From NCBI RefSeq assembly GCF_001425825.1, contig NZ_LMDM01000020.1, forward strand, positions 224 through 64,223: 64,000 bases of DNA, written 5' to 3'. The DNA comes from Rhizobacter sp. Root1238. GTDB lineage: Bacteria > Pseudomonadota > Gammaproteobacteria > Burkholderiales > Burkholderiaceae_C. Made by a program: the position numbers and the translations under genes. Positions 7,096 to 13,856 of the stretch are shown in pieces; the stretch's first letter is position 1; the number at the start of each line of letters is the position of its first letter. Below the pieces are notes generated by a model. It saw nothing but the letters and a program-made list of their open reading frames with translations, made no database searches and was not told where the DNA came from.

Positions 7096-9765
7096 ATGAA
7101 CGAGAACCTCTTCCAGCGCCCGCGGCGCGCGGCCCTGACCCGCAGCGCCGCGGCCGCGATCGCGCTTGCCTTGAGTGCCTGCGGCGGCGGCGACGCCCCC
7201 GCGCCCGACGACACGGCAACGCGTGGTGAGTCGCATGCCCGCGCGATGGCTGCCCCGTCGGCCGCGCCGCACTTCAACTATGCCGAGGCGCTGCAGAAAT
7301 CGGTGCTGTTCTACGAAGCGCAGCAGTCCGGCAAGCTGCCGGCCTGGAACCGCGTCACCAGCTGGCGCGGCGATTCGCGCCTGTCCGACGGAAGCGACAT
7401 CGGCCGCGACCTGACCGGTGGCTGGTACGACGCCGGCGACCACGTGAAGTTCGGCTTCCCGATGGCCTTCAGCGCGACCCAGCTCGCGTGGGGCGGCCTG
7501 CGCTTCAAGGCCGGCTACCAGGCCGCCGGCCAGTACGACGCGCTGCTGGCCAACCTGCGCTTCGTCAACGACTACTTCATGCGCGCGCACACCGCGCCGA
7601 ACGAGCTGGTGGTGCAGGTGGGCAACGGCGGCACCGACCACAGCTGGTGGGGCCCGGTCGAGGTCTACCCGCTGGCGGCACCGAGCTACAAGATCACGGC
7701 CAGCTGCGGCGGATCGGACGTGGCGGCCGAGACCGCGGCAGCCATGGCGGCCGCGTCGATGCTGTTCTCGCCCAGCGACCCCACCTACGCGGCGCAACTG
7801 CTGACGCATGCGCGGCAGCTGTACACCTTCGCCGACACGGTGCGCGCGAAGTATTCCGACTGCGTCACCGACGCGGCCAACTACTACAACTCCTGGTCGG
7901 GCTACTACGACGAGCTGGCCTGGGGGGCGGCCTGGTTGTACCGCGCCACCGGCGAGGCGGCCTACCTGCAGAAGGCCGAGTCGTTCGTGAGCAGCTTCGG
8001 CACCGAAGGGCAGACCGCCTACCTGCCGTACAAGTGGACGCTGGGCTGGGACAGCAAGCTCGTCGGCGTCTACCTGATGCTGGCCGAGAGCACCGGCAAG
8101 GCGCTCTACAAGGACGCGCTGGAGCGCAACCTCGACTACTGGACCACCGGCACCTCCGACGGGCAACGCGTGACCTACACGCCGGGCGGCCTGGCCTGGC
8201 TGGACCAGTGGGGCTCGCTGCGCTATGCGATGAACGAGGCCTTCATCGCGCTCGCCTATGCCGACGTGGTGGGCGACGCGGCCAAGCAGCAGCGCTACCG
8301 CGACTTCGCGACGCGCCAGGTCAATTACGCGCTGGGCGACAACCCGCGCCAGGGCAGCTACCTGATCGGCTTCGGCGCCAACCCGCCGCAGCATCCGCAC
8401 CACCGCACGGCGCACGGCTCGTGGCTGGACAGCCAGGCGACGCCGGCGAAACATCGCCACCTGCTGTACGGCGCGCTGGTGGGCGGGCCGGGCGCCGACG
8501 ATTCGTACAGCGACGACATCGGCAACTACGTGTCGAACGAGGTCGCGACCGACTACAACGCCGCGTTCACCGGCGTGCTGGCGAAGATGAACGAGCTCGC
8601 GCCCGGCGGTGCGCCGCTCGCGGACTTCCCGCCGCGCGAGGTGGCCACCGAGGACGAGTTCTTCGTCGAGGCTGGCATCAACAGCTCGGGCGGCATCTAC
8701 ACCGAGATCAAGGCGCTGTTGAACAACCGCTCGGGTTGGCCGGCGCGCCACGGCGACAAGCTGTCGCTGCGCTACTACGTCGACCTGGGCGAGGTGATCG
8801 CCGCCGGCGTGCCGGCCTCGGCGATCGCGTTGAGCACGAACTACTCGCAGGGTGGGACGGCGAGCGGGCCGTTCCGTTGCGGCAGCAGCAACGTCTACTA
8901 CGCCGTCGCCGATTTCACCGGCACCGACATCTACCCGGGCGGGCAGTCGGCGCACCGCAAGGAGATCCAGTTCCGCTTCTCCGCGCCCTCGGGAACGGCG
9001 TACTGGAACCCGGCGAACGACCCGTCGTATGCGGGGCTGGCGGCCGGCAGCACGGTCAAGACGCTGGCGATCCCGGTGTACGCCAATGGCGTGAAGATCT
9101 TCGGCAATGAACCGCCGGCCTGCGGCGGCAGCCCGGTCCTCCCGCCGGCCGCGCCGCAGGGGCTCACGGCCACCGGCGGGGCCGGGTCGGTGACGCTCGC
9201 GTGGACGGCGGTGGCGAACGCGACGAGCTACTCGGTGAAGCGCTCGGCCAGCGGGGCGGCGGGCAGCTTCAGCGCCGTCGGGTCGCCCACCACGGCGGGC
9301 TACACCGACACCGGCCTCGCGGCGAACACCACGTACTGGTACCAGGTGACGGCCGCGAATGCGGGCGGGGAGGGCGCCGCCAGTGCCACCGTGTCGGCCA
9401 CCACGCAGCAGGGGACGACGCCGCCGGTCGGCTCGTGCGCGGTCAGGCTGGACGTCAGCAACGACTGGGGCGCGGGGCAGGTGGTGGCGATCCGCCTGAG
9501 CAACACCGGCACGCAGGCCTTGAGCAACTGGCAGCTGTCGTGGACCGAATCGAGCGACTTCACGGTGACCAACTCGTGGAGCAGTGCGGTGACGTCCAGT
9601 GCGCGCACCATCACCGTCCGGCCGGCGGACTGGAACACGACGGTGGCGGCAGGCAGTGCGGTCGACTTCGGGATGCAGCTCGCGTACAGCGGCGCACGGC
9701 CGATTCCATCGAACGTGCAGGTCCAGGGGCGCGACTGCAGCATCGCCGTGGTGACGGCGCAGTGA
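7096..9765 (+). CDS. GH9 processive endoglucanase lipoprotein (GH9-CBM3c-Fn3-CBM2)
   Basis: 889 residues. A lipobox LSAC (Cys29) suggests a lipid-anchored precursor. The GH9 catalytic domain spans about 59-505 with GGWYDAGDHVKFG (Asp112, Asp115) and the acid Glu482 in NEVATDYNA. A CBM3c module follows at about 520-680 (EAGINSSGGIYTEIKAL, NRSGWPARHGDKLSLRYYVD), then a fibronectin type III domain at about 690-775 and a CBM2 module at about 785-889. GH9 followed by CBM3c marks the processive endoglucanase subgroup, and the full order equals that of actinobacterial Cel9A-type enzymes. Its operon partner GH48 carries the same type of CBM2, so the two probably act together on crystalline cellulose. 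Confidence 0.95.
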   Translation: MNENLFQRPRRAALTRSAAAAIALALSACGGGDAPAPDDTATRGESHARAMAAPSAAPHFNYAEALQKSVLFYEAQQSGKLPAWNRVTSWRGDSRLSDGSDIGRDLTGGWYDAGDHVKFGFPMAFSATQLAWGGLRFKAGYQAAGQYDALLANLRFVNDYFMRAHTAPNELVVQVGNGGTDHSWWGPVEVYPLAAPSYKITASCGGSDVAAETAAAMAAASMLFSPSDPTYAAQLLTHARQLYTFADTVRAKYSDCVTDAANYYNSWSGYYDELAWGAAWLYRATGEAAYLQKAESFVSSFGTEGQTAYLPYKWTLGWDSKLVGVYLMLAESTGKALYKDALERNLDYWTTGTSDGQRVTYTPGGLAWLDQWGSLRYAMNEAFIALAYADVVGDAAKQQRYRDFATRQVNYALGDNPRQGSYLIGFGANPPQHPHHRTAHGSWLDSQATPAKHRHLLYGALVGGPGADDSYSDDIGNYVSNEVATDYNAAFTGVLAKMNELAPGGAPLADFPPREVATEDEFFVEAGINSSGGIYTEIKALLNNRSGWPARHGDKLSLRYYVDLGEVIAAGVPASAIALSTNYSQGGTASGPFRCGSSNVYYAVADFTGTDIYPGGQSAHRKEIQFRFSAPSGTAYWNPANDPSYAGLAAGSTVKTLAIPVYANGVKIFGNEPPACGGSPVLPPAAPQGLTATGGAGSVTLAWTAVANATSYSVKRSASGAAGSFSAVGSPTTAGYTDTGLAANTTYWYQVTAANAGGEGAASATVSATTQQGTTPPVGSCAVRLDVSNDWGAGQVVAIRLSNTGTQALSNWQLSWTESSDFTVTNSWSSAVTSSARTITVRPADWNTTVAAGSAVDFGMQLAYSGARPIPSNVQVQGRDCSIAVVTAQ

Positions 9766-9798
9766 CGCGATGCCCGGCGTGACGGCTGGATGACAAAC

Positions 9799-9830
9799 GC
9801 CCGGTTCGGCCCGTCGACGGCCGACCGGGC
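9799..9830. terminator. GC-rich hairpin after the cellulase operon, possible terminator
   Basis: Inverted repeat GCCCGGTTCGGCC / GGCCGACCGGGC with one bulged T and a 7-nt loop, 34 bp after the GH9 stop. There is no clear T-run after it, so it may be a weak terminator or a 3'-end protector. It overlaps the upstream part of a longer reading of the next gene, which favours a downstream start there. Confidence 0.45.
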
Positions 9831-9855
9831 TTCGCATTCGCGACAGGGGCTTCGG
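9831..9855 (+). promoter_or_regulatory. Possible HrpB/HrpX-type box (PIP / hrpII)
   Basis: TTCG (9831-9834), 16 nt, TTCG (9851-9854). Read with one more base it is TTCGC-N15-TTCGG, which fits the relaxed PIP-box form TTCGB-N15-TTCGB of Ralstonia/Xanthomonas type III regulons. It lies 70 bp before the ATG at 9925. No convincing -10 box was seen at the expected distance, and TTCG is common in GC-rich DNA, so chance is a real alternative. Confidence 0.3.
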
Positions 9856-9924
9856 CGCGCCCGGAAAGGTGACACCGACGCCCGAAGACAGTGCGTCCAT
9901 TCGATCACTCTCGCGTTCCACACC

Positions 9925-12072
9925 ATGTCGATGCCGACGCTCCCGAAGCTGACCGCCACGCCCAGCCGCGCGCCCTCGGTCAGGACCCCGTCCGACCAAC
10001 CTCATCAACCCGACACCGGCACGCGGTCGTCCCCGCGATCGCTCGACGGCGACCGTCCTCCGGTCTCGCGTCCACCGCGCGCCCCTGCAGGCACGCGCCC
10101 GCGCCAGGCAGCCAACCTGGCCGCGCTGGGCACGATGGGGTCGCCGCCCGTGGACGTGAGCCTCGCGCGCAACCTGCCCGATTTCGAATGCAAGCTCGCC
10201 GCGCAGCGCGCGACCACGCCGGGCGACGCGCAGTTGAGCGCCGCCGCGACCCTCGTCAACCAGGTGCGCCACAACCCGCTCGCGTCCGGCAGCGGCGACG
10301 GCACGACGCCTTCGCACGACCAGCTGGCCCAGCTGCTGTCGCCCGCGGTGATCCGCCGGTTCCTGAAAGAGGCGTTGCAACTCTCCGACGCGAAGATCCA
10401 GGCCATGGACGACATGGCGACGAAGGGCGGGCGCTACATCCCCAGCAGCGGCTCGCTGTTCCAGGCGGTGCTGTACGGTGCGATCCCGTTCGCGGCGCTG
10501 GAGAGCACGCCGACCAAGGTGCTGGGCGGCAGCGTCGCGGCGCTGGCGGCGCAGCCCTTCGTGACGGCGGGCCTGCAGACCCCGATCGTCTCGGCCATCA
10601 CCGTGATGCGGCAGAAGGGCGGGCCGATGGGCAAGATGCCCGGCAACATCAAGGCCAGCACGACCCTGCAGCAGATCGAGGCCGATCTCGTGGCGCTGAA
10701 AGCCCTGGCGCAGAAGGATGCCACCGCGATGGGCGACCTGCTGCGCGACCTGGCGAGCCGGCATCCGGAGCACGCGCTGCCGGCCGATGCGGCACCCACC
10801 GAAGAACAGCTGCGGAACTTCCTGCGCGCGCTGACCCCCGACGAACACCGGGACCTGGAGAAGATCCAGAACGACCAGACCGCTCGCGCCGTGCAGGCGG
10901 CCGGGCTCGTGCTGGACGGCCTGCGCCTCGAAGGCATGCAGAAGCGCCAGAAGAACTCGACGGACGCGCAGGTGTTCTGGCGCACCTTGCGCGGCCTGAG
11001 CGGCATCCTGGCGCCGGCGATGCAGTCGAAGCACGTGCCGGCGGCGGCCATCACCGGCGTGTCGGTCGCGATCGCGCTCGGCGCGCTGCTCGGCCAGCAC
11101 GTGGGGGCCGGCCAGGACGAGCGCACCGCACAGGCCGATGAAATGCGGCTGGGCATCCTGTACGGCGACATCTTCAACGCCGAAGGGCAGGCCGACTGGA
11201 ACGCCGGCCAGCCGATCCGGCCGACCGGCATCGACCCGAAGAAGCTGCAGGGCCTGGTCGTCGAGCCCGAGATGCTGATCGCCGGCCGCGTGAGCGCGAT
11301 GGTCGACAGCCACCGCAAGGAACTGCAGGCACGGCTTGCGGCGCGCCAGGCGCAGCCGCCGGCGCCGGGCACCGATCCCGAGGCCGGCGACCGCGTGGCC
11401 ACCGACCTCGCGGCGGAGATCGCCGACTGCGACAGCGATCTCCAGAAGATCGCCGACGGCAACCTGGGCGGGCTGGAGGAGAACGGCTTCGCACGCCAGC
11501 TGTTCGGCAAGGCGATGCAGAACACCGCGGTGGCTTTCGCGTGGTCGGAGGGCTGGGCCAAGCTGCGTTCGCCGCTGGAGTATTCGGCGCAGGTCGGGCA
11601 GCGCCTGTCGCAGCAGTTCACCTTCGGCGTGCTGGGCGGCGCCGGCGCCTTGCTGCTCGGGCGCGGCGTGAACATGGCGGTGTACGAGGTCAACAAGCAC
11701 CTGGCCGCGCAATCGCACGACCGCGCGCAGGCCCACAAGCCGATCAGCGGCACCAGCAGCCTGCCGGCGTGGGGGCAGGTGATGCTGGCGGCCGGTGCCG
11801 GCGGCATCGCCCTCTATTCGGCAATGACGCAGTACAGCGCGGTGAACGTGAAGAACGCGCGCCGCGACATCCAGGGTGGCAAGGACAACGACCCGGGCCT
11901 GGGCGACCAGATGGGCAAAGGCTGGATCAGCCCGCTGTGGCAGCGCCGGGCGAACAGCGCCGGCGCGTCGGCCAAGGCCGCCGGCAACGACGTGCTGCAG
12001 TCCGACTGGCGCAACACGGCGGCACTGCGCTCGGCGCTGGCGGCCGACGCTGCGCTGGCCGGCGACGACTGA
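9925..12072 (+). CDS. Large helical protein of unknown function, effector-like N-terminus
   Basis: From ATG 9925 the protein has 715 residues; an in-frame ATG at 9790 would add 45 residues but places a strong hairpin and the possible hrp-type box inside the gene. The first ~85 residues are rich in Pro, Ser, Thr and Arg with few acidic residues, as in type III effectors. The rest is Ala-rich and helical, with three hydrophobic stretches at about 370-393, 565-590 and 612-636. No signal peptide or enzymatic motif is visible. It stands alone between the GH9 gene and a convergent lipoprotein gene. I do not recognise the family; the effector or translocator idea rests on composition and the upstream box only. 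Confidence 0.6.
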   Translation: MSMPTLPKLTATPSRAPSVRTPSDQPHQPDTGTRSSPRSLDGDRPPVSRPPRAPAGTRPRQAANLAALGTMGSPPVDVSLARNLPDFECKLAAQRATTPGDAQLSAAATLVNQVRHNPLASGSGDGTTPSHDQLAQLLSPAVIRRFLKEALQLSDAKIQAMDDMATKGGRYIPSSGSLFQAVLYGAIPFAALESTPTKVLGGSVAALAAQPFVTAGLQTPIVSAITVMRQKGGPMGKMPGNIKASTTLQQIEADLVALKALAQKDATAMGDLLRDLASRHPEHALPADAAPTEEQLRNFLRALTPDEHRDLEKIQNDQTARAVQAAGLVLDGLRLEGMQKRQKNSTDAQVFWRTLRGLSGILAPAMQSKHVPAAAITGVSVAIALGALLGQHVGAGQDERTAQADEMRLGILYGDIFNAEGQADWNAGQPIRPTGIDPKKLQGLVVEPEMLIAGRVSAMVDSHRKELQARLAARQAQPPAPGTDPEAGDRVATDLAAEIADCDSDLQKIADGNLGGLEENGFARQLFGKAMQNTAVAFAWSEGWAKLRSPLEYSAQVGQRLSQQFTFGVLGGAGALLLGRGVNMAVYEVNKHLAAQSHDRAQAHKPISGTSSLPAWGQVMLAAGAGGIALYSAMTQYSAVNVKNARRDIQGGKDNDPGLGDQMGKGWISPLWQRRANSAGASAKAAGNDVLQSDWRNTAALRSALAADAALAGDD

Positions 12073-12084
12073 CGCCGGTTCGCG

Positions 12085-13251
12085 CTACTGAAGGCTCAGC
12101 GTCAGCGTGTACTGGTCGCGCGTCTCGAAGTCGAGCGGGCCGCTCGACAGCCGGATCCAGACGTCGCGCGCGGCCGCGCCGTTCGTGTACGCCACGCTGA
12201 CCTCGCCCGAGCTGGGCCATGCGGCATCGCCGGAGAGCTTGTCGCCGTTCGCGTCGACGATGGAGACGGAGAAGAACTGGTGCTGCGGTGTCAGCATGCG
12301 CACCGTCAGCGTCTGGCCGGCCGGGATCGTCAGCTTGTAGTAGTCGCTGTCGGTGTGCACGATCTTCGTGGATCCGACGAGTTCGGTCTCGTTCTTCAGC
12401 GTGCCGTAGATCGGGAGCTGCACCGACGCCACCGCGTTGGCGGTGGCCAGCGTGTTGTTCGGCTCCGTCTCGGCGAGGCCGGCGGCCGGGTCGACGTTCA
12501 GCACGAGTTCCGCCAGCGTCGCGTGGTTGGCGTTGTCGCGCGCGCGGGCGACGACGGTGTGTGCGCCGGGCGACAGCGTCGTCGTGTCGAACAGCACGTA
12601 GTACTGGTCGGCCGGATCGGTGCTGATGTAGTGCAGCGAGGCCCAGGAGCCGGTGAGCTTGCCGTCGACCATGAAGTCGACGCCGAACAGCCGGGTTTCG
12701 TCCTTCGCGATCGCCGTCAGCTTGACCAGGCCGAAGTTGCCTTGCACCGCGGCGGTGATGGTGGGCGGCACGGTGTCGTTGCTGCCGGGCGCGCTGACCG
12801 GGTTGCCGACCGTGAAGCCGGCCGCGGCCGAGGTGGTGCTGTTGCCGGCGGCATCGACCGCGACCGCGACGAAGCTGTGCGTGCCGCTCGTGATCAGGCC
12901 GATCGGCAGCGACGACGTGTACGAACCGTCGCTCGGCGACTTCTGCACGCTGCCGGTCTGGATAGCGCTGCCATCGACGAGGAAGCTGACCGACGCGATG
13001 CCGACGTTGTCGGTGGCGAGCGCGGCGAGGACCACGGCGTCGGTGGACACGGTGGCCGATGCGGAGACGACCGGCGGCTGGGTGTCGGCGGTCGACGGGC
13101 TGGAGGCCGACAGGTCGGGTGGGGCGGGCTTCTGGGCGTTGTCGTTGGTGCTGTCGCCACCTCCGCCGCCACAGGCGACGAGCAGCAGCGTGAGCAGCAG
13201 GGCGGGCAGGGCGCGGGTGGCGCTGACGGTTCGGGTCATGGGCGGGGGCAT
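12085..13251 (-). CDS. Lipoprotein with Ig-like domains and a C-terminal PPC-like domain
   Basis: 388 residues; ATG 13239 is an alternative start 4 codons downstream. The hydrophobic leader ends in a lipobox (LLVAC, then five Gly), so the protein is probably an outer-membrane lipoprotein. Residues about 60-150 and 165-255 form two Ig-like repeats (VVSASATVSTDAVVLAALATD; VDAAGNST). Residues about 262-388 (AETEPNNTLATANAV..., DSDYYKLTIPAGQTLTV) match the pre-peptidase C-terminal (PPC) beta-sandwich, which binds surfaces or sugars in secreted enzymes. No enzyme domain is attached. It converges with the preceding gene with a 12-bp gap. Probably a surface adhesin or binding protein. Confidence 0.65.
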   Translation of the reverse strand: MPPPMTRTVSATRALPALLLTLLLVACGGGGGDSTNDNAQKPAPPDLSASSPSTADTQPPVVSASATVSTDAVVLAALATDNVGIASVSFLVDGSAIQTGSVQKSPSDGSYTSSLPIGLITSGTHSFVAVAVDAAGNSTTSAAAGFTVGNPVSAPGSNDTVPPTITAAVQGNFGLVKLTAIAKDETRLFGVDFMVDGKLTGSWASLHYISTDPADQYYVLFDTTTLSPGAHTVVARARDNANHATLAELVLNVDPAAGLAETEPNNTLATANAVASVQLPIYGTLKNETELVGSTKIVHTDSDYYKLTIPAGQTLTVRMLTPQHQFFSVSIVDANGDKLSGDAAWPSSGEVSVAYTNGAAARDVWIRLSSGPLDFETRDQYTLTLSLQ

Positions 13252-13317
13252 GTTTTGCGACGGGCGATTCTGTCACCTTGGCGACAACCTGTCTGACACG
13301 CTGACGGGCCGTTACGC

Positions 13318-13346
13318 TTTGATCGGCGAGCCGCAGCGCCTAGACT
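13318..13346 (+). promoter_or_regulatory. Sigma-70-like promoter for the DUF3597 gene
   Basis: TTTGAT (13318-13323) and TAGACT (13341-13346) are separated by 17 nt, 36 bp before the ATG at 13382. Spacing is ideal and both boxes match four of six consensus bases. Confidence 0.4.
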
Positions 13347-13381
13347 GGGTCGGCACCCCTCAACCCGAACAGGAGCCCACG

Positions 13382-13756
13382 ATGAGCATCTTCAGCAAGA
13401 TCAAGGACGCGATCTTCGGCAAGAAGGACGAGGCGCCCGCGGTGGCGCAGGCGCCGACCCCGGCCACACCGGCCGCCGCGGCACCCGTCGCGATGAGCGA
13501 GGTCGATGTGGAGGCGGTGCTGACGAAGCTGGCCGCGGCCTCGTCGCAGAAGCTGAACTGGCGCACGTCGATCGTCGACCTGATGAAGCTGGTCGGCATG
13601 GAATCGAGCCTGGCCGAACGCAAGCAGCTGGCCGGCGAACTCGGCTACACGGGCGATACCGGCGACACCGCGACGATGAACATCTGGCTGCACAAGCAGG
13701 TGATGAAGAAGCTGGCGGAAAACGGGGGGAAGGTGCCGGCGAGTTTGCTGGGGTGA
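13382..13756 (+). CDS. DUF3597 family protein
   Basis: 124 residues starting MSIFSKIKDAIFG, an amphipathic N-terminus, then a Pro/Ala linker (about 20-38) and a compact domain with SSQKLNWRTSIVDLMKLVG and ATMNIWLHKQVMKKL. This is the DUF3597 pattern, a small soluble domain of unknown function that is common in proteobacteria and sometimes linked to peptidoglycan-binding modules. ATG 13382 has AGGAG 8 nt upstream and a promoter-like pair before it. It appears to be a single-gene unit. Confidence 0.85.
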   Translation: MSIFSKIKDAIFGKKDEAPAVAQAPTPATPAAAAPVAMSEVDVEAVLTKLAAASSQKLNWRTSIVDLMKLVGMESSLAERKQLAGELGYTGDTGDTATMNIWLHKQVMKKLAENGGKVPASLLG

Positions 13757-13770
13757 GGGCGGCGCCGCTC

Positions 13771-13788
13771 CCCGGATTGGCATCCGGG
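13771..13788. terminator. Short hairpin between convergent genes
   Basis: CCCGGAT / ATCCGGG stem of 7 bp with a 4-nt loop, 15 bp after the DUF3597 stop and before the convergent GH127-like gene end. There is no T-run; weak evidence. Confidence 0.3.
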
Positions 13789-13856
13789 CGACATGACGAC
13801 CCCTCGTCCGGCGGGTACGCCGGCCGGCCCCCCGGCGGGGACGCCCGACAGGGAAC

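Noticed and set aside
9790-9924. 45-codon N-terminal extension of the 9925 gene
   Set aside because: It contains a strong GC hairpin and the possible hrp-type box, and the extension has no protein-like character; the ATG at 9925 fits better.
3548-11736. Very long open frames on the minus strand opposite the cellulase operon (over 1,200 and 1,500 codons)
   Set aside because: They are antisense shadows of high-GC genes: low-complexity Arg/Ala/Gly/Val-rich translations, no ribosome-binding sites and no family motifs, while the plus strand encodes clear GH48, GH9 and other proteins.
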